Source: Hyphomicrobiales bacterium (GTDB taxonomy: Bacteria; Pseudomonadota; Alphaproteobacteria; Rhizobiales; Beijerinckiaceae). From it: a stretch of DNA of 64,000 bases. This document shows, piece by piece, positions 18,364-27,507 of this stretch. The notes under the pieces were generated by a model. The model did no database searches and was not told the DNA's origin. It worked only from the letters and a program-made list of their open reading frames with translations. Within the stretch, counting starts at the first letter, position 1, and each line of letters starts with the position of its first letter. The position numbers and the translations under genes were made by a program. The stretch is taken from assembly GCA_947455725.1 (NCBI GenBank), contig CANGPL010000004.1:27549-91548 (forward strand), given 5' to 3'.

Positions 18364-18642
18364 CTATTTTCTGAAGCCTCTTTCGAGGGCTTTGTAAATC
18401 TCGTCGTCGTTGCGCTTGCCAATTAGCCTGACTTGAAGGATTTGGCCATCGACAACGTAAATAATTCGATATTCTCCCGCCTTTAGGCGACGCAAAGGGG
18501 AATAGCCTTTTAGGCCTTCGGTCGGCAAGGCCTGTGGATCGGTGGCGAGAGATTGAATCTTCTCGGCAATCTGGCGTGCTTGTTTTACGGGCAGCCTCTC
18601 CAGAAACCCTGCCGCCTGTCTGGAAAGATCAATCGCCAGCAT
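18364..18642 (-). CDS. RelE/ParE-family toxin
   Basis: A 92-residue toxin of the RelE superfamily. Landmarks are [18 protein letters not shown], then [19 protein letters not shown] and [16 protein letters not shown]; the [12 protein letters not shown] strand is the family core and holds basic residues used for mRNA cleavage in RelE proteins. It follows its antitoxin with a 14-base overlap. The pair sits between pheS and pheT, which are usually adjacent, so this is an insertion into a core operon. Confidence 0.9.
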   Translation of the reverse strand: MLAIDLSRQAAGFLERLPVKQARQIAEKIQSLATDPQALPTEGLKGYSPLRRLKAGEYRIIYVVDGQILQVRLIGKRNDDEIYKALERGFRK

Positions 18643-18865
18643 TCAGAAGCTTATCCAACAATACGCGGCTTGCTTCTTCGCCAATATAGCCCTCGGCATG
18701 CGCCTTTTTGGCCTTTTCACCCCAAACCGTGTCCTCAATATCCTGAATGGACATAAACACGCCAACCGGCCGATTTTGCTTGGTGATCAGCACCGGCTCG
18801 CGCTGAGCAGCTTCGATCATTTGTCCAAAGGCGTTTTTGGCCTTGGCAGCGGTCATCGTTTTCAT
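18629..18865 (-). CDS. Phd/YefM-family antitoxin
   Basis: A 78-residue antitoxin. The N-terminal half (MKTMTAAKAKNAFGQMIEAA then EPVLITKQNRPVGVFMS) is the Phd/YefM DNA-binding dimerisation fold, and the C-terminal part (WGEKAKKAHAEGYIGEEASR) is the toxin-binding tail. A 26-bp perfect palindrome begins 10 bases upstream of the start, fitting autorepression. The Phd-type antitoxin with a RelE toxin is a common mixed pairing. Confidence 0.9.
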   Translation of the reverse strand: MKTMTAAKAKNAFGQMIEAAQREPVLITKQNRPVGVFMSIQDIEDTVWGEKAKKAHAEGYIGEEASRVLLDKLLNAGD

Positions 18866-18874
18866 GGGATCCTC

Positions 18875-18900
18875 TTAGCTATTTTAGCTAAAATAGCTAA
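18875..18900. promoter_or_regulatory. 26-bp perfect palindrome, probable Phd/YefM operator
   Basis: Every base pairs in a 13+13 palindrome with half-site TTAGCTATTTTAG. It contains the short motif TAGCTA in three registers, and a further related TTTGGCTAAA follows at 18901-18910. It lies 10-35 bases upstream of the antitoxin start. Phd-type antitoxins bind paired short palindromes in their promoters, so stacked sites with conditional cooperativity are plausible. Confidence 0.75.
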
Positions 18901-18940
18901 TTTGGCTAAAAATTCAAGGAAATTGATGTCGGTCGTCTCC

Positions 18941-20023
18941 CTAAACGCTCAATCCACCCGTCAGCGTCGGCATATCCAGTGGCCGGAACCCATAATGCGA
19001 CAACCACCTTACATCCGCCTCAAAAAACGGCCGCAAATCCGGCATGCCATATTTCAGCATGGCGATACGGTCGATGCCCATACCCCAGGCGAAGCCTTGG
19101 TATTCATCGGGATCAAGCCCGCAATGGCGGATGACATTGGGGTGCACCATGCCGCAGCCCAAAATCTCGAGCCAATCCTCGCCCTCGCCAAAGCGGATTT
19201 CGCCGCCCTTGCGCGAGCATTGGATATCGACTTCGACGGACGGTTCGGTAAACGGGAAGAAGGAGGGACGAAAGCGCATCTTGACGTCATCGACCTCAAA
19301 GAAGGCTTTGCAGAATTCGGCCAAAATCCATTTCAAATGGCCCATATGCGAGCCCTTATCGATGACAAGACCTTCGACCTGATGGAACATCGGCGTATGC
19401 GTCTGGTCCGAGTCACAGCGATAGGTGCGGCCCGGAATGATCACGCGGATCGGCGGCTTTTGCGTCATCATGGTGCGGATTTGCACGGGACTTGTATGCG
19501 TGCGCAAGAGCTTGCGCTCGCCCTTATCGTCGGGGTTGAAGAAGAACGTATCGTGCATTTCACGCGCCGGATGGCCGAGCGGGAAATTCAGCGCCGTGAA
19601 ATTATAAAAATCATTTTCGATATCCGGGCCTTCCGCGACCGCAAACCCCATATCGCCGAAAATCGTCGTGAGCTCTTCGATGACTTGGCTGATCGGGTGG
19701 ATGCGCCCGCGGGCATTGTCGGACGGCTGCACGGGCAGCGTGACATCCACGCGCTCGGCGGCCAGACGGGCTTCAAGGGCTGCGTCTTTCAGCACCGTGC
19801 GACGGGCGGCCAGCGCCTCGGTAACGCGGTCGCGCAAGCCATTGATCAGCGGGCCTTGCTCTTTCCGCTCCTCAGGCGTCAAAGCACCCAGCGTCTTGAG
19901 CAAAGCGGAGATGGAGCCCGCTTTGCCAAGCGCTGCCACACGAATGGCTTCCAAGGCGGCCTCGTCGGTAGCAGCCTTGATGGCGGTGACGAGTTCGGAT
20001 TCAAGCGACGAATAATCGGTCAT
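18941..20023 (-). CDS. pheS: Phenylalanyl-tRNA synthetase alpha subunit
   Basis: A 360-residue alpha chain. The N-terminal coiled coil (residues 1-90) is followed by the class II catalytic core: [17 protein letters not shown], then motif 2 ([10 protein letters not shown] and [18 protein letters not shown]) and motif 3 ([17 protein letters not shown]). It forms an alpha2-beta2 enzyme with PheT and charges tRNA-Phe in the cytoplasm. The gene lies downstream of rpmI-rplT, as in many proteobacteria, but a terminator hairpin separates it from rplT. Confidence 0.97.
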   Translation of the reverse strand: MTDYSSLESELVTAIKAATDEAALEAIRVAALGKAGSISALLKTLGALTPEERKEQGPLINGLRDRVTEALAARRTVLKDAALEARLAAERVDVTLPVQPSDNARGRIHPISQVIEELTTIFGDMGFAVAEGPDIENDFYNFTALNFPLGHPAREMHDTFFFNPDDKGERKLLRTHTSPVQIRTMMTQKPPIRVIIPGRTYRCDSDQTHTPMFHQVEGLVIDKGSHMGHLKWILAEFCKAFFEVDDVKMRFRPSFFPFTEPSVEVDIQCSRKGGEIRFGEGEDWLEILGCGMVHPNVIRHCGLDPDEYQGFAWGMGIDRIAMLKYGMPDLRPFFEADVRWLSHYGFRPLDMPTLTGGLSV

Positions 20024-20054
20024 GGTGATACCGCTGGCTGATACAAACTAAGAT

Positions 20055-20086
20055 TAAAAAAGGCCCGCGAATGCGCTCGCGGGCCC
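20055..20086 (-). terminator. Rho-independent terminator after rplT
   Basis: On the minus strand a 9-bp GC stem (GGCCCGCGA and its complement, loop of six) is followed by six T residues. It lies between rplT and pheS, so ribosomal-protein and synthetase transcripts may be separated, or read-through may be limited. Confidence 0.8.
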
Positions 20087-20119
20087 TAAAGCGATTACCT
20101 GTGCGGCGTTACTAACCGA

Positions 20120-20488
20120 TTAAGCAGCAACAGCCGTGATATGCGCCTTGGCCTTTTCAACGAGGGCTGCGAAGGCAACCGGCTCATGAATGGCGAGATC
20201 GGAAAGAACCTTACGATCCACCACGATGCCGGCCTTGTTCAAGCCGTCAATGAAGCGCGAATAGACGATGCCATGCTCGCGCACCGCAGCGTTCAGACGC
20301 TGGATCCAGAGCGCGCGGATGGTGCGCTTCTTGGCCTTGCGGTCGCGGGTGGCATATTGCATCGAGCGATCAACGGCGGCTTTCGCTGCACGGATCGTAT
20401 TTTTGCGACGGCCGTAAAAGCCCTTCGCTGCCTTGAATGTCTTTTTATGCTTGGCGTGGGATGTTACACCCCGTTTAACACGTGCCAT
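20120..20488 (-). CDS. rplT: 50S ribosomal protein L20
   Basis: A 122-residue basic protein, near the usual 118. It begins [21 protein letters not shown], with [19 protein letters not shown] and [20 protein letters not shown], all diagnostic of L20. It is an early 50S assembly protein that binds 23S rRNA. It lies 60 bases downstream of rpmI in the same transcript. Confidence 0.98.
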   Translation of the reverse strand: MARVKRGVTSHAKHKKTFKAAKGFYGRRKNTIRAAKAAVDRSMQYATRDRKAKKRTIRALWIQRLNAAVREHGIVYSRFIDGLNKAGIVVDRKVLSDLAIHEPVAFAALVEKAKAHITAVAA

Positions 20489-20548
20489 GACGGATCTCCT
20501 TCGGAAGAAATGCTAAAAATGTGATGGAAAACTTATAACCTTGGGCGA

Positions 20549-20749
20549 TTAGCCGTTTGGCAGGAAGTATTTCTTGACGTTGTAACCGTCGGTTTCGAAC
20601 ATCACATTGGTGCCGCGCAGATTACGAATCTGCTTGTTCGTCCGCTTGATCATGCCGTGGCGCTTGCCAGCCTGAGCATACATCACCTTGCCTGTGCCGG
20701 TGATCTTAAACCGCTTTTTAGCGGCCGATTTGGTCTTCATCTTGGGCAT
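20549..20749 (-). CDS. rpmI: 50S ribosomal protein L35
   Basis: A 66-residue protein starting [20 protein letters not shown], the canonical L35 opening, and ending [11 protein letters not shown]. The ATG at 20749 has a good Shine-Dalgarno (GGAG) just upstream; the longer frame to 20845 has no family support. No infC precedes it in this window: mmcB is divergent instead. Confidence 0.98.
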   Translation of the reverse strand: MPKMKTKSAAKKRFKITGTGKVMYAQAGKRHGMIKRTNKQIRNLRGTNVMFETDGYNVKKYFLPNG

Positions 20750-20969
20750 TTTGCTCTCCTTCGGGCGGCCGAAACCGTCCATTCTTAATAAACTCGGCGC
20801 GTTGCCACGCCGTTCGCGTCGACATTGAGCGAAATAAACCGCCACGGCAGCCCTTAATCAGCCGGGCGGTTTGAAGCGTCGGTGTATAGAAGGAATGATC
20901 GGGGTTTGCAACGGGTGGAGGGCGATTTTTCCGTGTCCCCGCCTTCTTTTTAGCCTAACTTGTCATCTT

Positions 20970-21434
20970 ATGTCCGATTCTTCTCTCATCCTGCCGCCCG
21001 ATGGCCGCCAATCTGAAACCGCGCTGATGATCCAACGCGGCACAAGGCGGCTTTTGCGCGATTTGGGGTTTGCGAGCGTTACCGAACTCACGCTAGCCTC
21101 GAACCGCCGCGCTGACCTTGTAGCATTGGGGGACGATGGCACGATCTGGATCATCGAGATCAAATCGAGCATCGAGGATTTTCGGGTGGATCAGAAATGG
21201 CCCGATTACCGCCAGCATTGCGACCGGCTGTTCTTTGCCATCCCGGAAAGCGTACCCCACGAGATTATGCCGGAGGATGCGGGGCTTATTCTGGCGGATT
21301 CATATGGTGCGGCCGTGCTCCGTGACGCGCCAGAGCACCGTTTGGCAGCTGCAACACGCAAGGCTATGCTCGTGAGGTTAGCGCGGATGACGGCTGAAAG
21401 GCTGCACCGGCTGGCCGATCCAGAGCATTATTAA
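20970..21434 (+). CDS. mmcB: MmcB-family DNA repair protein
   Basis: A 154-residue PD-(D/E)XK-fold protein typical of alphaproteobacteria. The nuclease-like core is visible as NRRADLVALGDDGTIWIIEIKSS, giving the Asp and the E-x-K. The motif DFRVDQKWPDYRQHCDRLFFAI follows. Caulobacter MmcB is SOS-induced and linked to mitomycin C tolerance and ImuABC-type mutagenesis. The ATG at 20970 fits the family start; the ORF's upstream extension is low complexity and unlikely. It is divergent from rpmI. Confidence 0.88.
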   Translation: MSDSSLILPPDGRQSETALMIQRGTRRLLRDLGFASVTELTLASNRRADLVALGDDGTIWIIEIKSSIEDFRVDQKWPDYRQHCDRLFFAIPESVPHEIMPEDAGLILADSYGAAVLRDAPEHRLAAATRKAMLVRLARMTAERLHRLADPEHY

Positions 21435-21449
21435 GACAATAAAACAAAT

Positions 21450-21560
21450 CCCTCTCCTTTAAGGAAAAGGTGTCGCGAGACGCGACGGATGAGGTTCTGA
21501 TGGCAAATGCTAGGCCCTCATCCCCCTGCTCCGCAGGTACCTTCTCCCTCAGGGAGAAGG
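21450..21560. repeat. Dispersed palindromic repeat B, copy 2
   Basis: An imperfect palindrome of about 111 bp between the convergent mmcB and NDUFA9 genes. The left part reads CCTCTCCTTTAAGGAAAAGG then TGTCGCGAGACGCGACGG and ATGAGG; the right part reads CCCTCATCCCCC, CTGCTCCGCAGG and CTTCTCCCTCAGGGAGAAGG. It shares both terminal hairpins and the ATGAGG/CTCATC joints with copy 1 at 6256-6368. Its location suits a bidirectional transcription stop. Confidence 0.78.
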
Positions 21561-21566
21561 AAATAG

Positions 21567-22574
21567 TTACGCATCCGCCATGCGCTCAAACTGGCCGGCT
21601 TTGCGGAAGCGATAGAGATAGCTCGGCACAATGGCTTCTACCGTCTCGCCCTCAATACCCATGCCCTCAAGCGTCAAACCATTCTGCTTAGCCTCATCCG
21701 ACACAACATTGTCGCGCTGAAGCAAGGTCACCTGATCGCGCGTCAACCGAAGCGCTGACGGCAATACGAGCCCGAAGGTCACCGTATCGATCAGCTCAAA
21801 AAGCCCGGCCTGAAGGCGGGCCAAAGGAAACGGCAGCGGCAACAAAATACGCTTGCGGTTGGCCACTTTCAGCGTGATTTCCATCAATTCGCGGAAGGTT
21901 TTGACCTCTGGTCCGCCAAGCTCATAGGTCGCGCCAGCTTTGAGCGCGCCATCAACGGCCTTGGCGACGGCTTCGGCGACATCGCCCACAAAAACGGGCT
22001 GGAATTTCGTTTGCCCGCCGCCAATCAAAGGCAAGAAGGGCATCACGCGGGCCAATGCCGCGAAACGATTGAAGAAATCATCCTCGGGACCAAAGACGAT
22101 GGACGGGCGAAGGATAAGCGCCTCTGGAACAGCCGCCCGAACGGCTTCCTCACCGGCCGCTTTGGTGCGGGCATAAACGGAAGGCGATGTGGCATCCGCA
22201 CTAATGGCTGAGACATGGACGAGGCGCGAAATACTGTGGCGCTTAGCCGATTCCGCAATCGCTTTTGCGCCATCGGCCTGCACGGCGTTGAACCGCTGGC
22301 GGCCGCTCTCGGCCAAAATGCCAACGAGATTGACCACTGCGTGAGACCCCTTCACCGCGTGATCGACCGAGGCAGGAAACCGCAAATTGGCCTGCACCGC
22401 ATGAATTTGACCGACATTGCCGAGCGGCTGGAGGAAATTGGCCAAATCAGGCCGACGGACCGCAACCCGGATACGATAGCCGCGCTTGGCAAGCGCGCGC
22501 ACGACATGGCGGCCTAAAAAGCCCGAGCCACCAAAAACGGTTACTACCTGTTCGGACGCCGGAATCATGGACAA
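21567..22574 (-). CDS. Complex I NDUFA9 subunit-family protein (atypical SDR)
   Basis: A 335-residue extended/atypical SDR related to the mitochondrial complex I accessory subunit NDUFA9. The nucleotide-binding motif is VTVFGGSGFLGRHVVRAL, followed by RIRVAVRRPDLANFL with basic residues suggesting NADPH. RLVHVSAISADATSPSVYARTKAAGEEAV contains the Y-x-x-x-K pair. Bacterial homologues are common in alphaproteobacteria; a direct role in respiration is not shown by sequence. It lies 70 bases downstream of dapE. Confidence 0.88.
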   Translation of the reverse strand: MSMIPASEQVVTVFGGSGFLGRHVVRALAKRGYRIRVAVRRPDLANFLQPLGNVGQIHAVQANLRFPASVDHAVKGSHAVVNLVGILAESGRQRFNAVQADGAKAIAESAKRHSISRLVHVSAISADATSPSVYARTKAAGEEAVRAAVPEALILRPSIVFGPEDDFFNRFAALARVMPFLPLIGGGQTKFQPVFVGDVAEAVAKAVDGALKAGATYELGGPEVKTFRELMEITLKVANRKRILLPLPFPLARLQAGLFELIDTVTFGLVLPSALRLTRDQVTLLQRDNVVSDEAKQNGLTLEGMGIEGETVEAIVPSYLYRFRKAGQFERMADA

Positions 22575-22643
22575 AGCTCCTCAATCGAAATTGTGCAGTG
22601 CTTCTAGTCAAAAATTGCAGGCTTGGGAAGGCCGCGCCCTAAT

Positions 22644-23822
22644 TCAGCCGATGCTTGCCGCGAAATACCGCCGGATAAGCCCGAGATAGATTTCAGACAA
22701 CCGCGCAATATCCGCCGCAGGCACCCGCTCATCAATCTGGTGCATGGTTTGGCCTACAAGGCCGAACTCGATCACGGGGCAATAATTTTTGATGAAACGG
22801 GCATCCGATGTACCGCCCGTTGTTGAAAGCACCGGCTTGATACCGGTCGATTCTTCAATCGAGGCGACGGCCATCTCCACAAAGGTACCCGGCGCGGTTA
22901 AAAACGCGTCCGCGTTCGAAGGCTCAAACTCGACCCGATAGCGCACATCATTACCGGCCAACCGATGCAAGCGCGCTTCAATCTCGGCGGCAAGCGTGGC
23001 ATGCGTCCATAGATCATTGAAGCGGATATTAAACTTCGCTTCTGCCGATTGCGGAATGACATTGCCCGCTTTGTTGCCGACATCGAGCGTCGAGAATTCG
23101 AGATTAGACGCGCCAAAATGCGCCGTGCCTTGATCAAGCGGCTCAGCCATTAGCCCACCGACAAGTTTGACGATGCCGCGAATGGGGTTTTCGGCCAAAT
23201 GCGGATAGGCGATATGGCCCTGCTTGCCCTCAACCACCAGACGGCCTGACAGCGACCCGCGCCGCCCGATTTTGATCATGTCGCCCAAGCGCTCGGGATT
23301 GGTTGGCTCGCCCAAAATACAATGGTCAAACCGCTCGCCCCGCGCTTTGGCCCATTCAAGCAGTTTGATGGTACCGTTGATGGCGGGGCCTTCTTCATCA
23401 CCCGTAATCAGAAAGGCAATCGAACCTGTGAACGCTTCGCCCGCCTCTTCCAAATAAACCAGCACGGATGAAACGGATGCGGCAACGCCGCCCTTCATAT
23501 CCGCAGCACCACGGCCATACAGAATACCGTCAACGATTTCGCCAGAGAACGGCCCTTGCGTCCAGCGCGTCTCATCCCCTACCGGCACAACATCGGTATG
23601 CCCCGCAAACATCAGGCAGGGCGCACCCGTGCCAATGCGGGCATAAAGATTATCAATATCGGGCGTATTGGCATCGGAAAAACGGACGATGTGGCTCTCA
23701 AAGCCCGCTGCTTGCAAGATACCATGCAACAGCTGAAGCGCCCCACCCTCCGCCGGTGTAACCGAAGGACAGCGGATGAGGGCTTGGGTTAGGGCGATGG
23801 CGTCTTTGGGATTGAGGCTCAC
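22644..23822 (-). CDS. dapE: Succinyl-diaminopimelate desuccinylase
   Basis: A 392-residue M20-family zinc hydrolase of lysine and meso-diaminopimelate synthesis; it removes succinate from N-succinyl-LL-diaminopimelate. Landmarks are [25 protein letters not shown] (His, Asp), [12 protein letters not shown] (bridging Asp) and [14 protein letters not shown] (catalytic Glu). It follows dapD by 6 bases, so two consecutive pathway steps share a transcript. Confidence 0.97.
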   Translation of the reverse strand: MSLNPKDAIALTQALIRCPSVTPAEGGALQLLHGILQAAGFESHIVRFSDANTPDIDNLYARIGTGAPCLMFAGHTDVVPVGDETRWTQGPFSGEIVDGILYGRGAADMKGGVAASVSSVLVYLEEAGEAFTGSIAFLITGDEEGPAINGTIKLLEWAKARGERFDHCILGEPTNPERLGDMIKIGRRGSLSGRLVVEGKQGHIAYPHLAENPIRGIVKLVGGLMAEPLDQGTAHFGASNLEFSTLDVGNKAGNVIPQSAEAKFNIRFNDLWTHATLAAEIEARLHRLAGNDVRYRVEFEPSNADAFLTAPGTFVEMAVASIEESTGIKPVLSTTGGTSDARFIKNYCPVIEFGLVGQTMHQIDERVPAADIARLSEIYLGLIRRYFAASIG

Positions 23823-23828
23823 CGATGA

Positions 23829-24674
23829 TCAATCCCTGAGCAGCTCATTGATCCCCGTTTTGGCGCGTGTCTTGGCATCGACGCGCTTGACGATAACGGC
23901 GCAATAAAGCGATGGGCCCATCGTGCCATCGGGCAGCGGCTTGCCGGGCATCGAGCCGGAGACAACCACCGAATAGGGTGGCACGCGGCCCATAAACACT
24001 TCGCCCGTTTCGCGGTCGATGATCTTGGTCGACTGGCCGATGAACACACCCATCGAAATCACCGAGCCTTCGCCGACCACCACGCCCTCAACCACCTCCG
24101 AACGCGCGCCGATAAAGCAATTGTCTTCGATAATCGTCGGGCCTGCTTGCACCGGCTCAAGCACGCCGCCAATGCCGACGCCGCCGGACAGATGCACATT
24201 TTTGCCGATCTGCGCGCAAGAGCCGACGGTCACCCACGTATCAACCATGGTCCCGGTGTCGACATAGCCACCAATATTGACGAAAGACGGCATCAAAATA
24301 GCGTTTGGCGCGATAAAGGCGCCCCGGCGCACGGTGCAATTCGGCACGGCGCGGAAACCGGCGGCCTTAAACTCCGCCTCGCCCCAGCCCTCGAATTTCG
24401 ACGGTACCTTGTCCCACCATGACGAACCCGCCGGACCATTCGACATCAGCCGGTTATCGTTCAGACGAAACGACAGAAGAACGGCCTTTTTGAGCCATTG
24501 ATGCGTCACCCACTCGCCATTCGCCTCTTTGGTTGCGACACGCAAAGCGCCGGAATCGAGCCGGTCAATGGCATAATCGACCGCCTCACGAACCTCGCCC
24601 TTGGTCGAGGGGTTCAATTCGGTGCGCTTTTCCCAAGCAGCGTCGATGATGGAGGCGAGAGCTGAATCATTCAT
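23829..24674 (-). CDS. dapD: 2,3,4,5-tetrahydropyridine-2,6-dicarboxylate N-succinyltransferase
   Basis: A 281-residue left-handed beta-helix transferase that uses succinyl-CoA in the diaminopimelate pathway. The middle of the protein is a run of hexapeptide repeats ([19 protein letters not shown], then [17 protein letters not shown] and [10 protein letters not shown]). The N-terminus reads [16 protein letters not shown], typical of DapD. It is divergent from the GNAT gene, with 136 bases between them. Confidence 0.97.
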   Translation of the reverse strand: MNDSALASIIDAAWEKRTELNPSTKGEVREAVDYAIDRLDSGALRVATKEANGEWVTHQWLKKAVLLSFRLNDNRLMSNGPAGSSWWDKVPSKFEGWGEAEFKAAGFRAVPNCTVRRGAFIAPNAILMPSFVNIGGYVDTGTMVDTWVTVGSCAQIGKNVHLSGGVGIGGVLEPVQAGPTIIEDNCFIGARSEVVEGVVVGEGSVISMGVFIGQSTKIIDRETGEVFMGRVPPYSVVVSGSMPGKPLPDGTMGPSLYCAVIVKRVDAKTRAKTGINELLRD

Positions 24675-24810
24675 AACGATTATCCGGTTTAAGGTTGCAA
24701 GGCGTTTGAACGCTTCTTATCAAGGCTTCGCGGATGTGTCACCTTGGCGTCGCTTAAGTCATTCAGAGAAAAATAATTGTTCTGCGATCGTTCCAAACGG
24801 AAGTCCCACG

Positions 24811-25311
24811 ATGTCCATTATCATCCGAACCGCTCAAGAAGCCGACAAAAGCGAGCTTCATGTCATGATTCAAGAAATCGACCTCTATTTCCGCTCGCTC
24901 GAGCCGGGTGCGCCGTCTGAATATATCTTGCTTACCAGTGGTGAACGGCGGGACTTTACCCATACGGCGGAGCTGAGCTTCGGCCCCAATCCGTTCTGCA
25001 CGACGCTAATCGCCGAACTCGATGGCGCCAAAGTGGGCTATCTGGCGTATCATACCGGCGTTTTTAATACCGACCCGGCGATTTATATCGCCGGGCTCTT
25101 CATCCGGAAACCGGCGCGCAACAAGGGCGTTGGTCTCGCTCTCATGGCGCAGGCTGAGACGATTGCGATCCAACGCGGGGCAACGGCGCTGACGTGGAAT
25201 GTTTGGCATGAAAACCTTTCCGCCAAACGCTTTTACGAAAGGCTCGGCGGGGAAGTGTATGAGGATGATGTTGTCATGGTGAAGCGGGTGGCGTTAATCA
25301 ACCCGCTTTAA
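24811..25311 (+). CDS. GNAT-family N-acetyltransferase
   Basis: A 166-residue acetyltransferase. The acetyl-CoA motif A reads YIAGLFIRKPARNKGVGLAL with the R-x-x-G-x-G loop, and the C-terminal WNVWHENLSAKRFYERLGG is the usual motif B with its stacked tyrosine. The ATG at 24811 is preferred because the longer ORF runs back into dapD. Substrate unknown. Its 3' end overlaps the antitoxin gene on the other strand by 14 bases. Confidence 0.87.
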   Translation: MSIIIRTAQEADKSELHVMIQEIDLYFRSLEPGAPSEYILLTSGERRDFTHTAELSFGPNPFCTTLIAELDGAKVGYLAYHTGVFNTDPAIYIAGLFIRKPARNKGVGLALMAQAETIAIQRGATALTWNVWHENLSAKRFYERLGGEVYEDDVVMVKRVALINPL

Positions 25312-25705
25312 TCGTTTCAATCAGTTGCGGTTGCCGTGCGAGCAATTTCAACAATACATAAGTCGGCCAACTGGGTTGGGCAACGCCGCGCTCATATTTT
25401 GAAAAACTGTTCGGCGAGCCTGTCAGCAACAGGCTGGCATCGCGCTGGGTAAGTCCGGCAGAGGCACGAACGCGTTTGGCAAGCGCTTTGGCTTGCGCAG
25501 CATACATGCTTTTCAATTCGACCAGCGCAGCGTCAAGCGGCTCGGAATCCGTGCCTGTGAGTATGCCATCGCCAGCATCCTCAGGAAACCATCCTTCAAT
25601 TTCAACCGATTTGGAAAGGCCCATGTAAGAAACGATTTCGTCCCGTCGGGCACGATAAAGTGTTGCGCCCGTTTCGGGATGGATAATGGTTTTGACCGCG
25701 CTCAT
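25298..25705 (-). CDS. mqsA: MqsA-family antitoxin lacking the zinc domain
   Basis: A 135-residue antitoxin. The C-terminal half (residues about 70-130) is an Xre-type helix-turn-helix: ALAKRVRASAGLTQRDASLLLTG then SFSKYERGVAQPS. This matches the DNA-binding domain of E. coli MqsA. The N-terminal half contains IIHPETGATLYRARRDEIVS but no cysteine at all, so the CxxC pairs that bind zinc in E. coli MqsA are absent. Gene order is toxin first, antitoxin second, as in mqsRA, and an MqsA-type operator lies upstream of the pair. Confidence 0.87.
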   Translation of the reverse strand: MSAVKTIIHPETGATLYRARRDEIVSYMGLSKSVEIEGWFPEDAGDGILTGTDSEPLDAALVELKSMYAAQAKALAKRVRASAGLTQRDASLLLTGSPNSFSKYERGVAQPSWPTYVLLKLLARQPQLIETIKAG

Positions 25706-25706
25706 T

Positions 25707-26006
25707 TCATTTTTCCTTCAAAGACAACAGGACAAATTCGGTCACAACTGCATCAGTAAATTTCACATAGAGCACTCTGTCTTTATCGGCCAGATGATAC
25801 ACATCCTGCCATTGTCGATGATCGTGAAAACTTGTCATCGATTTGAAGAAATGCTTCCGCTCCAGCCTATTCACCAATGCCGCAACATCGGATACCGAAT
25901 AGCCTAATGCCCTCGCCGAACGAGCCGCCGTAAGGGTAATGGCGCGCCCGCGCGAAAAAGCCGCTTGGAACGCTTTCAAATCATGACTTGGCTTTCTCTT
26001 TTCCAT
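25707..26006 (-). CDS. mqsR: MqsR-family toxin
   Basis: A 99-residue RelE-fold mRNA interferase; E. coli MqsR cleaves at GCU sites. It starts MEKRKPSHDLKAFQAAF and continues VAALVNRLERKHFFKSMTS and DVYHLADKDRVLYVKFT, the MqsR pattern with the conserved lysine and aromatic residues of the active surface. The stop is one base from the antitoxin start. Toxin-first order makes the antitoxin depend on the same promoter, where a matching operator is found. Confidence 0.9.
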   Translation of the reverse strand: MEKRKPSHDLKAFQAAFSRGRAITLTAARSARALGYSVSDVAALVNRLERKHFFKSMTSFHDHRQWQDVYHLADKDRVLYVKFTDAVVTEFVLLSLKEK

Positions 26007-26016
26007 CCAGAAAATA

Positions 26017-26029
26017 AACCTTTAAGGTT
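26017..26029. promoter_or_regulatory. MqsA-type operator AACCT-N3-AGGTT
   Basis: The 13 bases AACCTTTAAGGTT form a perfect AACCT-TTA-AGGTT palindrome, centred 17 bases upstream of the toxin start. This is the recognition pattern published for E. coli MqsA (AACCT, 2-4 bases, AGGTT). It independently supports the MqsR/MqsA assignment. Confidence 0.8.
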
Positions 26030-26166
26030 GTTTTGTCAAGATCAGAATGGGCTTCCTCTAACGTCTAGGGTCTCTATTCATCATCGTAAGTTCAACCAAT
26101 CCTCGGTTGCAGCGTTCGCCAAATCCCCTACAACTCCCTTGACACCCACCTCACGGACCCCACCCC

Positions 26167-27501
26167 ATGCGCCTACACCTCAAAAACCCCCTCGCCATAC
26201 TCGCTGACAATGCAGCAGGCGGGATCGTGATCGAGCAGGGCCGCATTGTTGAGCTTCTGGCCTCGGGCCAGTCTCCGTCAAAGCCGGTGGACCAGACCTT
26301 CGATGCCTCGCGGCATGTTGTGTTGCCGGGGCTCATCAACACGCATCATCATTTCTACCAGACGCTGACCCGCGCGCATCCCTCCGCTATCAACAAGGAA
26401 TTGTTCCCGTGGCTTAAAGCGCTTTATCCGATTTGGGCGCGGCTTGATCCGGAAAGCTTTCGCGTATCGGTCCGCTTAGCGCTCGTTGAATTGCTGTTAT
26501 CGGGCTGCACCACGGCGGCTGATCATCATTATCTCTTTCCGGCGGGGCTTGATGAAGCCATCGACGTGGAAGTTGATGAAGCAAAAAGGCTCGGCATTCG
26601 TATGACGGTGACGCGCGGCTCGATGAATTTATCGGAAAAAGATGGCGGCTTACCACCCGACTCGGTCGTGCAAGATGAGGATACGATTTTAGCCGATAGC
26701 GAGCGCTTGCTCACCCGCTACCATGACAAAAACGAGGGTGCTTTTATTCGCGTGGCACTCGCTCCCTGCTCACCCTTTTCAGTGACCAAACGCCTGATGA
26801 GCGAGAGCGCGAATTTGGCTGAAAAATTCGATGCGCGGCTGCACACCCATCTCGCCGAAACCAAAGATGAAGATGCCTATTGCGCGGAAGTGTATAAATG
26901 CCGTCCCATTGAATTACTCGAAGAAGTGGGCTGGCTCACGCCGCGCACATGGTTAGCGCATGGCGTGCATTTCACGGCGGAAGATTGCACCAAACTCGGC
27001 AAGCACGGCGTAGGCATCTGTCATTGCCCAACTTCGAATGCCGTACTGGCTTCTGGCTTTTGCAAAACACGCGAATTGGAGCGTGCCGGTGCGCCTGTTG
27101 GCTTAGGCGTTGATGGTTCAGCGTCGAATGATTCATCCAATATGATGGAAGCGGTGCGCCACGCTTTGATGGTTAATCGTTTGCATTATGAATCAGCCGA
27201 AGCGGTGACGCATCTCGATGCGTTGCGCTGGGCAACGGAAGGTTCGGCGCGTTGTTTAGGTCGCGACGATATTGGCAAGATTGCAATCGGCAAACAGGCC
27301 GATCTTGCCCTCTTCACGCTCGATGAACCGCGCTTTTCCGGTGGGCATGATCCGCTTGCAACGCTTGTTTTATGCGGCGCGCATCGCGCTGATCGCGTGA
27401 TGGTGCAAGGCGAATGGCGTGCGGTGGATGGTATGCCGGTCGGTTTAGATTTAGCCCAATTGCTCGCCCAGCATGGCGCGGCGGCGCGGAAGTTTTTGTA
27501 A
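26167..27501 (+). CDS. 8-oxoguanine deaminase (amidohydrolase superfamily)
   Basis: A 444-residue zinc deaminase of the ATZ/TRZ group. The metal site begins LPGLINTHHHFYQTLTRA (HxH after a loop), then ARLHTHLAETKDED (His and Glu) and TWLAHGVHFTAEDC (His), ending with the catalytic Asp of GLGVDGSASNDSSNM. The phrase HHHFYQTLTRA matches 8-oxoguanine deaminases, which detoxify or recycle oxidised purine; related hydroxy-triazine deaminases are the main alternative. It is divergent from mqsR and convergent with the HAD gene. Confidence 0.85.
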   Translation: MRLHLKNPLAILADNAAGGIVIEQGRIVELLASGQSPSKPVDQTFDASRHVVLPGLINTHHHFYQTLTRAHPSAINKELFPWLKALYPIWARLDPESFRVSVRLALVELLLSGCTTAADHHYLFPAGLDEAIDVEVDEAKRLGIRMTVTRGSMNLSEKDGGLPPDSVVQDEDTILADSERLLTRYHDKNEGAFIRVALAPCSPFSVTKRLMSESANLAEKFDARLHTHLAETKDEDAYCAEVYKCRPIELLEEVGWLTPRTWLAHGVHFTAEDCTKLGKHGVGICHCPTSNAVLASGFCKTRELERAGAPVGLGVDGSASNDSSNMMEAVRHALMVNRLHYESAEAVTHLDALRWATEGSARCLGRDDIGKIAIGKQADLALFTLDEPRFSGGHDPLATLVLCGAHRADRVMVQGEWRAVDGMPVGLDLAQLLAQHGAAARKFL

Positions 27502-27507
27502 CTTCGT

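Noticed and set aside
18698..20041. Plus-strand ORF of 447 codons over pheS
   Set aside because: It is antisense to the complete, well-matched pheS gene and has no recognisable domain; its length comes from codon bias of the real gene.
26030..26166. Purine riboswitch before the 8-oxoguanine deaminase
   Set aside because: No three-way-junction layout or conserved purine-riboswitch core could be seen in this short gap.
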